Positions 48,560 through 59,662 of a stretch of 64,000 nt of DNA are shown one piece after another. The DNA is taken from positions 19,282,001-19,346,000 of the forward strand of contig JBHGNT010000010.1 in NCBI GenBank assembly GCA_043228905.1. Reading direction: 5' to 3'. The translations under genes and the position numbers were made by a program. Origin of the DNA: Azolla caroliniana (Eukaryota; Polypodiophyta). The stretch's first letter is position 1. Every line of letters starts with the position of its first letter. Under the pieces are notes generated by a model, which had not been told where the DNA came from, made no database searches, and saw only the letters and a list, made by a program, of their open reading frames with translations.

Positions 48560-51500
48560 CATGGTTCCCCGAACAACCTTCTTTGATAGAATATGTGCTA
48601 GAGGGAATGCAACATAGAATTTCAGATGCGGCATGAGCTAATCTTTCAAGGCCTCTCTTGGAAGAGGAGGTGGTTGATGCATTGGTAGGTACATCTTGTG
48701 TAGGCTCCAATGGACTATCAAGAGATTTTTTCGAAAAATTCTTAGACATGATCAAGGCTGATTTGGTTGATGGGCTAAAAGAGGCATGGGATGTTGGGTG
48801 CTTACCTGTGGAATTTTAAGAGGGGATGATATTTCTAATTCCTAAGGTACAAGGTGTAATAACTGATGCAAGGAAATGAAGACTGATCATGCTGCTCAAC
48901 ACAATATATAAGATATTTGCCAATATACTGGCCAAGAGGGTAAAATCCTACCTGCAGGAACTAATCCATGTTGGACAAACAAGGTTCATGGAAAACAGAT
49001 ACATAATTGATAATGTGTTGACATTTTGGGAGGCAATTACCTTGGCAAAGAAAACCAATCAACACATTGCATGTCTCATGCTAGACTTTGAGAAGGCATA
49101 TGACAGAGTTCAGTGGCCTTTTTTAGATAAAGTCATGGAAAGGTTGGGATTACCTTTAAAATGGAGATCGGTTGCGCTAGCCCTTTACAAAGGAAGTTTG
49201 AGTAGGGTGTTAGTGACAAGGCATCGTGGCCCATCGATTCCATTACGCAGGTCTGTTAGATAGGGGTGCCCGATGGCCCCCTACCTTTATTTATTTATTT
49301 ATTACAGAGGCATTCTCTTTCTTTTTGAACAGATCGGATACAAGAATAAGGGGTTTAGTTATTCCACATGCGAGCAAGGATTTGCTAGACTCTGAGTATG
49401 CAGATGACACCATGCTTTACTTGCAAGGCAATGATGCTAATTTATAGAAGGCTTAAGGACGGATTGAGTTGTTTTGCAAAGCGTTAGGGGGGGAAATTAA
49501 ATGGAACAAAAATAGAGGATTCTGGGTAAGTTCCAACCCACGACCGTTATTGTGTCCTAACGTTGATTTTCAATGGATCTCGAATGACGGGGCTGTTAAG
49601 TATTTGGGCTTTTTGGTGGGAGTTAAGACACCTAAAAATCAGCAACTTGAGCAGGTGAAAGACAAAATTAGAAAAAAGCTTTGGTTGTGGGCATCAATAC
49701 AGCTTTCCCTTGCTGGTAGGGTGGTTGTGGTGAACCATATTTTGCTGGCCACCATGTGGCATTCAGTGGCATGTTGGATGTTAGATAAAGCCTGCATAGA
49801 AAATATTAAGGCAATGGTGAGAGGGTTTCTGTGGTCGGGTAAAGACAATGAGATGGCATCAACTAAAGTGGCGTGGGGTTGTTTAATTAAGGCGAAGAAT
49901 TAGGGAGGACTTGGACTGGTGGATCCGGTTCACCAAAGTAAGGCTCTACTTGGTAAGCTTCTGGTGCAGGTCAACAACCAAGACCAGAATTGTGGAAGGT
50001 GCTCCTTAGGAACATAGCTGACCTTTGGTGTCACAGGAATGGTGGTCCTTGGCAGGAAAATACATGGTGGTTGTTTAGTCCAGCTCTAAAGTTGAAAGAA
50101 CAAGCGAGCACAGAGGATAGGGTATTCCGCGCCATAATGAAGGCATGGTCAAGTTTAAGAGAAGGGTTGGTCTTAATGCGATCGAAAACATTGGATGAAT
50201 AGCTACAACAACCACTGTTGTGGAACCCTAGGATTAGAAGGGAAGATGGTATGATGCTTGGACAACAAAAGTACTTGCCTTGAGGGAGGATGCTAGGGTA
50301 CAAGATTAGGTCGGTACACGATTGGGAGGTCTTTAGCATGAAGAGGTGGGAGGGTCAAGCTGTTAGTTGTAGGTTTATTGGAAGGCTCGACAAGGTGACC
50401 CAGTTGATAGATGAGGTTGTTGATGGATTAGGTAAGTTGAATGCGGATGAGGTAGTTTGGTCAGGCTGGTTTGTAGGTGAGGGTGATGCACAACTTATCG
50501 ATGGTAGGTGCTCAACTAACGATGATCGTTTGTGGGGTAACCTAAGTTCTTTAATAGATGATGGCAAGTGGTTGGCAATGTTAAAGGGTAGGAGGTGACA
50601 ATTGAACCCAGACCCTAAGACACTTGATCATGATTGTAAAATATGGCTTTTCGATAACAAGCCCTTATATGATTTGGAGTGGGATCCATTGGAGGTATGG
50701 TGGAAAACACCAAGAACACACAACTTGAAAACATTTTTTGAGTACAATACTAAGCTAGGAAGACGAATCATTGGCTCCAAAACAGTGGGTGTTGTAATGA
50801 TTCGCAATAGTTGGAAGGATAAAGGCATTTTAGACGAGGATCTGAAGTCATTTTGGAGGAGACTATGGGCATTGGATATGCCAGAAAAAATTAAGGCTTG
50901 GTTGTGGCTTATTGGCCACAAGGCGGTACCTGTAAGCAAGTGGTTGAGCTCCCATGGTGGTGAGGCTGGTTGTAAGTTACGTGGACATGCGTTGGAATCA
51001 ATCTCTCATTGTTTTTGGAATTGTACAGAGGCAATTAGCATTTGGGGTAGAAGCCTTCGAATCATGGCAGCCTGTGGTGTGAAAGAGAACGTTGTGTGGG
51101 GCTCCATACAAGGACTGTCTCTAAAAGGGGAAAGCTAGGGTGAACAGTTAAACCCACAAGGACATGGATTTATAGTGCAGGGTGGTAGCGTGTTCCAATG
51201 TGATGGGGTGAGACCGGGCACAAATTCTGAATTTTTTGAGGAGATTTGGCTTATGGTGGCATGTTTAACGGTCTGGCACATCTGGATCAGGCGATGTAAG
51301 TTTGTTTTTCAGCAGCAAAAGCTCTCATGCGGGGAGGTGATGTTAAATATCTGGTTTGAGCTTGTGGCTTGGTTGCGCGATTGCTATGATTCGATTCAGG
51401 GGGTATCGGAAGAAGTAGCAAGGGCAAGGTCAAAGTTCTTGCTGAAATGGAGTGGTTCTCCCATGATGGTCAAATCTTCGTCGAGGCCTAAGTGGAAATT

Positions 51501-51835
51501 ACCAGGCGCCTAGGTGGCTGTTTCCACTGATGGCTCCCAATATTGTACATGGGTTGTAATTATTTATGTATATCTGAAGCAAAAGTGGGTTAGTATAGTC
51601 ATGTTACCCGGATAATGTTGCTAGAAAAGAGTTAGTTGGGGGATGTAGAGTAGGGGTAAAATGGGGTTTATTTCAGTTTTGTTGTTGTTGTTTGATAGTT
51701 TTGGAGTTGTTCCTCCAAGTTAAGTATGTTGATCCCACTGTGGATTCAAGTAAACTCTGTTGTATTCTATTTGCTAACTACTCCGAAGTAGTGTTTTTTT
51801 GGAAATAAATAGATAAATAAGTATTGCATAGTATA
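48560..51835 (+). pseudogene. 5'-truncated, decayed LINE (non-LTR retrotransposon)
   Basis: Several broken frames follow the order of a plant LINE ORF2. A pre-RT segment (PLLEEEVVDALVGTS, GLSRDFFEKFLDMIKADL) is followed by reverse transcriptase (LDFEKAYDRVQWPFLD, catalytic YADD in SEYADDTML near 49397, then WNKNRGFWVSS and LSLAGRVVVVNHILLA). The zf-RVT region follows (PEKIKAWLWLIGHKAVP, HCFWNC) and then the C-terminal tail (TVWHIWIRRCKFVF, RPKWKLPG) ending near 51513. About 320 bp of 3' UTR and a 'aaataaatagataaataag' tail close the copy. The endonuclease domain is missing. Many stops and shifts make it non-functional. Confidence 0.9.
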
Positions 51836-53459
51836 AATGAAAGAACAAGTGACACGTAATTACATATGTGGCATACTTATTAAGGCAAAGTTTATTTGTT
51901 GTTAGCGAAAGTATAATTCAAATATCACAATAATGGTCCACACTTCATATTTCAAATGAAATAGCGAAAATCCAATCGATTCACCACACACAATTAATGG
52001 ATGTATACTATACACATGAGTATAAGAAGGTGTCTAGGAGACCAAGTGTTATAATTATTACGGCTTCAGCTTTCATTGATTAATTAATTTCAAAAAGTTT
52101 ATTTGATGAAGTATTCCCTTACATAATAAGAACTATATGCCTAGATGTTAGGCATCATGCCACATGCCTAAACATCAAACATTCGTCAACTATCCACATG
52201 CATAGAAAGATACATTGGTATAAGGTTGGAACTTATAAAAAAGACACTTTTATTCACATTCATTCTCTTGTGGTATTCCTATACGACGAAGAATAACATA
52301 CATTTCTTTATTAAAGAAGTAATGTATATCACGTTAACAGTAATCATGAGAGACTCTTTGTCTAGTATGCATTTTTTAAGTCATATATAGTTTCTTTACA
52401 CTTAAAAGGAGATCTTATAATCTTCAATTATCTATTTTCTAGTCACCCTTTTCCATATGCAATTTCTTCAAGCAAAGCCTTGACTTCTTGCAAGGATGAA
52501 CCTGAGGTTTTACTATATTTTAACAATTCGATCCGAGATTCTTCTTTCTCACTGCTTGTAATTTTGATCTTAATTTCTCATTCTAGCCTATCTTTGAACT
52601 TAAAAAACATGTTGAATGTTTTGGAAAAAAAAACATGTTGAAGGCTACAACATCAATAACTCCATATATATATAAAATCTCTCTTTTTGTTTTTGGGTAA
52701 AAGCACACAATTATATTAAGTGTATGTAAAATCTCTCTCTCTCTCTCTCACACACACACAATATTTCTGCACTTGCGTAATCAATATAATCAGAAGATAC
52801 ATGGAAGGATATTGAACCATATTTCATACATTCAGTTTGAGCTATTTCTGCACCATTCGATCAACCTGGACGACAAATACAAATTCTCTTCACACATTTG
52901 CAATTTTCAATCTCTTGGAATATGGATGTACAAATTTATACAAATGATTTCTTTTTTCTGGTCCCCAAGGTATCTCCTGAAGGGGTAATAACCGCTTTTG
53001 AAGGAGCAAATAATATGTATCATTTGTATTCTATGTAATATTATTGTTCATGCTCAAAAGAAAAACAAAAAAGAACAAATAATATTATAAAACTCCACTT
53101 GGCTACTAACAATGTTCGACTACTTGCCCTAGATTACTATACTACACGGTACACCATATATATTTTCTTAACTTACTAAATGCTTCTCTATTGTCTCATA
53201 CATATTTCCTTGCTTATCATATGTTTCTCTATTACACCAATATTTTCTTAACTTACTAGACACCATTGTGGAATGATCTAAACAAAATCGCCACATAAAT
53301 ACCACCGTCAACTTTCATAGATATGCTAAAGCATTGTACATATCTCCTCCCCCCTCCCTCTTTCAATGGAATATACTACTGGTGGGAAACCTCAGCAACA
53401 AGGCGAAAGAAAACCAATGAAGCATACTATGAAAACACGCACACACACATTAATCGAAG
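51836..53459. other. No gene seen; AT-rich with short CT/CA runs
   Basis: No supported coding region. A CT/CA simple stretch lies at about 52733-52760. A copy of the SINE-family tail ('taacttactagacaccattg') occurs near 53250-53290. Confidence 0.5.
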
Positions 53460-53765
53460 CCCTTTTTTATTCTCTTAATTAGCTTACCTTAGTGGTAAGT
53501 TATTGAAGTACTATCCCCACATTTAGGTATGAGACCCAAATTTCTCATCTCTCTATTCCTCCATAAGTATCCTCTCAATTTACTAGATGTCATTGTGGAC
53601 TGGTCAAACTCATAACAAAGTATTTTTTCTATTCTAATTAACTTACTCTAATGGTAAGTTATTAGATTACTAACCCACCATTTTGGGTTTGAAACACAAT
53701 TTTCTCACCTCTTTATTACTCCATACATATCCTCTTAATGTGTTGGATGCCAACATGGAATGTTA
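53460..53765 (+). mobile_element. Two tandem tRNA-derived SINE-like copies
   Basis: Copy 1 has an A-box match TACCTTAGTGG near 53485 and a B-box-like GGTATGAGACC near 53527. Copy 2 has TACTCTAATGG near 53647 and GGTTTGAAACA near 53689. Both continue with CT-rich 'tctctattcctccat'-type sequence and a shared tail 'atcctctcaatttactagat' / 'tgtggaatg'. The period is about 160 bp. The tail alone recurs near 53250. Confidence 0.65.
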
Positions 53766-54065
53766 AGGCTTGAATCCATGACCTTCTAGTCTCCATTGTT
53801 CAACTTATGAACACTTGATATATGAATTGATGTGCTTGTCCTTAATGGGATGAAATGAAAATTCAGGGTTGAACCCATGACCTTCTAGTCTCCATTGTTC
53901 AACATATGAACACTTGATATATGAACCGATGTGCTTGTCCTTAATGGGATGAAATGATAATTCAAGGTTGAACCCATGACCTTTTAGTCTCTATTGTTCA
54001 ACATATGAACATTTGATGTATGAACCGATGTGCTTGTCCTTAATGGGATGAAATGAAAATTCATT
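53760..54065. repeat. Tandem array, unit about 102 bp, 3 copies
   Basis: Blocks 'ccatgaccttctagtctcca', 'ttgttcaacatatgaacact' and 'gtgcttgtccttaatgggat' recur near 53773, 53875 and 53976. The segment GGTTGAACCC at unit junctions resembles a Pol III B box, so the unit may derive from a SINE. Confidence 0.88.
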
Positions 54066-54149
54066 CAGGTGATCTCGTACATTAATAATTAAAATATTAA
54101 TTAAGTTACTTTCTAAAAACTTTCTCTTTCTCTTTCTCTCTCTAGAATT

Positions 54150-54240
54150 TACCTATTTAGCTAGTCTAGATGGTGTACTTGGTTATTATGCTAGTTTAAC
54201 ACACTAGAGATCTCTAGTTCAAGTCCAAGTTTGGATAGTC
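54150..54240 (+). mobile_element. Possible tRNA-derived SINE fragment
   Basis: A 'agatggtgtacttggttatt' segment is followed by AGTTCAAGTCC near 54217, which matches the B box at 10 of 11 positions. CT-rich sequence follows. The A box is poor, so this is tentative. Confidence 0.45.
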
Positions 54241-55650
54241 TAACAACACCTCTCTCTCTCTCTCTCTACTTATGTTGCATACATCAAGATAATGTAATAT
54301 TCTCTATTTCATGTGATTCTCTATTTATTCTAGTTTAGGTTGGCTTGAGAGATTAAAAAATCAATCCTTGCCACAACCAATAACATATTGCATCACGCTT
54401 ATTATAATAGAGTTCAATGAGGAGAACGCAACCCACAATTTCAATTGCCTTTGATTCTTCGCTAGTATAATATTGCAATCTCAACTACCAATATATGCTA
54501 CTTGGTACCAATTGAGTTGATGATTTAAAGGTGTATTGAATGCAAGTCTCATCATAGTCAGTTTGACACCTTAATGGTTAGGTCTCATATACCACTTCAA
54601 ATTTATATTATTGTTTCAACGTGATCATACTTCCATAGGGCATTGAGTTAGCTCTTATCATCCTCAATCGATCCTACAAGTCCTATATGTTGCGTTACTA
54701 ATACATAGGTTGTGTCCAACAAATGGCCACATTATGACATAGAATGCATATAACAATGTTTTCAATTGATTAGAAGGTGTGATCTTTTGTTTATGGTTTC
54801 CCCTTGCTCTCACTTCCACAAAGACTAAAATGTTGGTACTTCACCCCTTATAAGTTGGATCGTCAGCTTCTTTTGGTACAAAACCAAATAGGTAGGTTCG
54901 TTTAACGACTTACACATTGATATGTCAACATGTTGTCTACTTTCATGTATAACACAACCCCTAGTTCTCTCCCATGCTAATGGTCCTTAAGTGTCATCAC
55001 TGTCAATATTAAAATGATGCTTTGTTTATTTGTTGATACAATTGATATTCAAGTTGTTTGTTTCCTTGTGCGTATGATCCAAAGTTATATGATCTCATAT
55101 ATTATCCCTATATTGTGGAAAGATCTTTGCATATGAACAAACACTGAAAGCCAATTTTTTTTTTGCCACAGAATTTTTTGGCTGGTTTGGTGTCAACTTT
55201 CATGCACATTGAGATTCTTGTCTGTTTATTTCATATATATCCCATTGTCCCAAGTGCTCTCTTAGGCACATTGTCCCTAGCCCTCACCTCTTACACTGGA
55301 ACAACCGTTTTTAAATCACAAAGGCATATGCCTTAAAGCTAAATTCATTTGCACTCACACCCATTGCGATATCCCTATGTCACTTAAATTCATAGATAGG
55401 ATCCCGATTTCCTCATCTCTTGTAGTTTCCATAGTTCTCTCTAAAGTCTTGCTCATAACAGTGTCCCTATCCCCACCTCCTAGATTATTGGAGTGACTTC
55501 TTATATTTGACATAGCATAAATTTATTATTATCATTTCACCACATCTTGTCATTATTGGAATTTAGATCGCCATCTTGAACTTTTTTTTATTGCATAAAA
55601 TGTTGATAGAGCAAATAAACAATTTGTGTTATGTTTATGTTAGAAGGTGA
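54241..55650. other. No gene seen
   Basis: AT-rich sequence without supported coding frames or strong repeats. Confidence 0.5.
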
Positions 55651-55658
55651 ATCATGCA

Positions 55659-55730
55659 TGTCTGTCTGTCTGTCTGTCTGTCTCACTCACTCACTCACTC
55701 ACTCACTCACTCTCTCTCTCTCTCTCTTCC
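55659..55730. repeat. Compound microsatellite (TGTC)n(TCAC)n(TC)n
   Basis: Short runs of tgtc, then tcac, then tc tetra- and dinucleotides follow each other without interruption. Confidence 0.95.
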
Positions 55731-55734
55731 TTTT

Positions 55735-55822
55735 TTATTGTACCTAGTGGTAAGTTGTTAACACTACAAGCACCATGTCTTGGGTTCAAAACCCAAATCT
55801 CTCTATTTCTCTCTCTCTCTCT
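55735..55822 (+). mobile_element. SINE-like element
   Basis: A cctagtggtaag A-box-like region at about 55743 is followed by GGTTCAAAACC (55783-55793), a perfect B box, then CT-rich sequence. It is the same family as the copies at 53460-53765. Confidence 0.6.
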
Positions 55823-56250
55823 CTCAATGAAAACACACATTTATTAAAAAACACTACTTACAATGGGTGTGACAATAGAGTATGGTCATATTTTGGGTTT
55901 GAAACCCAAATCTCTTTCTCTCTCTCTCTCTCTCGCTCTCTCTCGATGAAAACACACATTTATTAAAAAACACTACTTACAATGGGTGTGACAATAGAGT
56001 ATGGTCATATTTGCCGTTCAAAAAGACAAACCAAATCTCTCTTTCTCTCTCTCTCAAGTTTTATCCTCGCCATGCCCTCGGCCCCTCCCATTGCAATTGG
56101 CCTCCAGTGGACATTTAAAAAATGTCTCTATCCCCCCCCCAACCAACCAACCAAAATATACCTCATATATTGTTACCGACAGAATGTTTGAAATGAAAAA
56201 TGCCCAATATGCTTCACATATTGTTACCGACGGAATGTTTGAAATGAATA
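55823..56250. repeat. Direct duplications within CT-rich DNA
   Basis: A block containing 'atgaaaacacacatttatta', 'aaaaacactacttacaatgg' and 'gtgtgacaatagagtatggt' is present twice (about 55827 and 55945, period about 118 bp). Each copy is followed by a 'gggtttgaaaccca'- or 'gttcaaaaagac'-type segment and CT runs. A second, shorter duplication ('catattgttaccgac', 'gaatgtttgaaatgaa') lies at about 56165 and 56217. Confidence 0.85.
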
Positions 56251-58721
56251 ATGGCCGAGAATATTCCTTGTAATAAAATAGATTTTCCTTGAAATACTTC
56301 ATATTCAAAAATGTCTTCAAGTTCTAAACTACAAGGTACATGACCGGATGAGAAAAAGATTTGCCATGAGGCTTGATACCTCTAGTTCTCTCTCTTCATT
56401 AAACTATACTTTCATGAGGCAAAATTTTCTCTATAGATACCAACAAACATATTAAGAAACAACACTTAAAGAAAATCACTAATTGCACGAGACTTGGACA
56501 ATATTAGGCCATAGAAAAAGAAAGTAGGCAATGGCGCGATGAATAGTTTAATTATGAGGCCTTCAATGTTGTTCAAACGTTTACAAATGATGACACGGGC
56601 TTTCATTCTCTTCCTGATTTCATGCATCTCTCTCTCTCTCTAGTAGTTCATAAAACACTTTGAATATAAGCCAGTTGGATGCCCGACAAACAATAGCTCT
56701 ATTTTGTACTCGAAAAAATGTCTTTAATTCAATATCATTACCTTTCCCAAATTCCCATGGAACTTTCCATCCTTCCATGTTTTGTCTAGGGCCCCCCTTC
56801 CAATGCATTCTCACATGAGTCCTTATGCAATCACATGTCACCCTATTGTAGACTAACACTTAATGCTTATCCCCAATGCCTAGGCTTCCCTCCTTGCAAA
56901 CTTTTATTGTCCTCCATGCACTTATCCCTCTTTGAGGTCTCCACCCTCACAAAATTTTCAATCCCATTTGCTTCAAATTGGCACATAAATCGCATTTTTC
57001 AAGGAAGTTAGGAAACTTCATCTTCATCAAATAAGAATTCCTTCCTTTCCCCAAGAATACCCCTTTTCCCATCTCGATTCTTCTCTCATCTCAACAACCT
57101 TCCATTCTACTAAATTGCTCATAAAATGAGAAGAAAAGGTGTGATATTACAACATTCATGTAGCTTTATTATTGAAAGTACGGTTCCATCATGTCACAAT
57201 GACATATAAAAGGAAATGTATATGATTTGTCGAGACTCTAGTACACTATCCTAAATATTCATCGACAATTAAAAAGCGTTTCCAACGATGTGTCTAACAT
57301 AGAATAGTGGCATATCCTAAGTGTAAGTTATTGTCAAATAGTGGGAATGGACATTTACAATTCCAATCTTCTAATGTTCGAATATTTTTGTAAACCTCAA
57401 AATTGAATGCTTTATACAAAGAAGCACAAAACTTGGCACGTGAATTTCGATCATTAACATTGTATATACCTAGAAAAGTACTAGTCACAATCATATTTAG
57501 GTGCAGAAATAGAATATTGATCTATCATGCACAATATTATTTCTCAAGCCATTGGAAACATTCCAACATATGTTTTCGAATGGATACATATGTGTACACA
57601 AAGTCTTGACATTAGAATATGACCTTATATTAATTAATATGAAGACTTATGTGTCATCGATGCTTGCAGAAATTTACACAACTAGGATTACATATCACAA
57701 ATAACCATAAATTGATGAAAGAGTAAGAAATATTCAACACAATTGAATGACAAGGTTTTCACCCGATGTGATAAGAATATTTTACTTGATTGGGATTTGA
57801 ATCACCTCATTAATAATCCCTAGCCAACTAAAGGGAAATGCTTGTACTCGTTAAAAAACATGTAGGAATTGTGTTGTGCCAATCTTGGCATCAATATGTA
57901 AACTTCAATTTCTAATGTAATCTTGTTGTTCTTGTTAATTACAAGAATGAATTCATAAAAAACATATAATCAATTTTGTAGATGTCATTCCCACTCAAAG
58001 TGATGTTAAGCCCTAGAATCCATACAAACATTCCACATCTAAAACTACAACTATTACCACATCTTCATGAATGGTTCCATAGATTATCATTATGAAGTAG
58101 AGGAAACATTACACAATCAATTTATTGTTCTCTCCAAGTGGCATTTTAAATATTCTACAATCAATTGCATATTTGTTGTCTCAACCTCGTGACAACTAAT
58201 CTATATATGCCAACCATGCAATGGAATAATGTTAGAAATAAAAAGAGAAGCTAGTAACAAGAGACATCAATATTTAAAAAAGGGGAAGTAGTGACTCACT
58301 CTAGAAACTTTGGGGAGAACAGTTCCATGTACGTAAAGAATCCTAATGTGATTATATTAAACTAATGCATGGTAGTGAGATGTCAACCTAGGTATATGGA
58401 TTATAAAAAACATTTCCTATGGATAGATAGATAGATAGATATATGAGATATGGAATTTGTAGGCTACACAACAACTCCGTAGGTTGAAAGGAAAGTTGAT
58501 TTGGCAAGTTTTGTAACTATGTTGAATGGGGATGTACATAGTCCTAAGAATAGGTAGATTTATGTCATCCACTACTTCATTAGTGGGTTCAACATGTACA
58601 TTCCACAATGGCTTCTAATGAATTAGAGATATGTATGGAGTAATAGAGAGTTGAGAAAATTGGTTTCCAACCCAAGGTGTAGTGCTAGTAATGTAACATT
58701 TTACCACTACGGTAAGCTAAT

Positions 58722-58723
<2 letters not shown>
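56251..58723. other. No gene seen; includes diverged copy of the 42.0 kb repeat
   Basis: AT-rich DNA without supported genes. The segment 57778-57965 is the second copy of the dispersed repeat at 41995-42180. A GATA run lies near 58422-58441. Confidence 0.5.

Positions 58724-58781
<58 letters not shown>
58724..58781. repeat. (GA)n microsatellite, about 28 units
   Basis: An uninterrupted GA dinucleotide run. The open frame through it encodes an Arg/Glu run and is not a gene. Confidence 0.97.
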
Positions 58782-58785
<4 letters not shown>

Positions 58786-58789
58786 GTAA

Positions 58790-59185
58790 CTGTGGAAGAT
58801 GGTATCTTGGAGTCACGTAGGAAAATGATGGCCTTTCGGACAATCAGAAATAAGTTTCATTTACTACGTGGATATGGGTATATTTGGCAATCAATATTGG
58901 CATTGCCTAGATTAGTTTTCCTTATTCCAAAGTTGGTGGTCGAGGACCCATGGAAAGATTGGTCATTTAGTATTGGGAAATCGATTTTTGTGGTGCACGC
59001 TAATAATGTGCACCATATAAGTTGGTTGAAGATAGAGCTTGGTTATCAAATAAGGTTTTGGATACATGGTACATTACTCGACATGTAAAGTGGTCGCGTA
59101 GAGTTTTAGATGCATGGTAGCAGTCTCATATTCCATTTCGTGCAAAAGGGTTTCTTTGGCGTGCCATTGTCATGATGAAACTCAC
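58790..59185 (+). pseudogene. LINE zf-RVT remnant
   Basis: Frames show DPWKDWSFSIGKSIFV, then after a shift WLSNKVLDTWYITRH and, beyond a stop, HIPFRAKGFLWRAI. This order matches the region between RT and the zinc-binding domain of plant LINE ORF2. It ends abruptly where LTR-like sequence begins. Confidence 0.6.
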
Positions 59186-59500
59186 ATGATGTCTTCAAAT
59201 GATTTGAAGCCATAACCTTATTATACACATGACAAATCCTTAACCATTGTAATGATATGTTTATATGTAAAGTTTTTAGAATATATAATCTAATATCATA
59301 AGAATATTCTAGATTACTCTACATTCTAGAATGTCCTAGAATATTCTAGAGTTCTATATACAAGAACCTTCTAGAATACTCTATTGGGATGATTAATAGG
59401 GATCTATTAATCATCTCAAAACCAAATTGGTTCAACGCCATTCTATAGCTCCTTATTGCCCACTCTTTGTAATCCATCTTACGGTGCAATACAATACTTT
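59186..59500 (+). mobile_element. Probable LTR or leader of the Gypsy element, with HSE-like palindromes
   Basis: Non-coding sequence directly before the Gypsy gag remnant. Between 59302 and 59376 it contains GAATATTC (59302-59309), TTCTAGAA (59324-59331), GAATATTC (59339-59346) and TTCTAGAA (59369-59376). These are paired GAA/TTC units as in heat-shock elements. A 'cttacggtgcaatacaatac' segment near 59477 resembles the R/U5 part of plant LTRs. No primer-binding site or second LTR was found, so the limits are uncertain. Confidence 0.45.
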
Positions 59501-59662
59501 CCTTTCAATTCTCTCTCTTTTTGTCTTAACAGTCTCTCTGTCTTAACACTATATCTCTCCTTCTCTCTCTTTGTCTTGACAGTTTGAACCAAAATTTCAT
59601 TTCTCCCTCTTCCACAAACCCTAAGAAGTTCTCGTCTTTCTTCTCCTCTCCCGTCATAAGCT

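Noticed and set aside
58651-59088. 145-codon frame starting before the GA run
   Set aside because: The Arg/Glu part is microsatellite and the rest is explained by a shifted LINE remnant.
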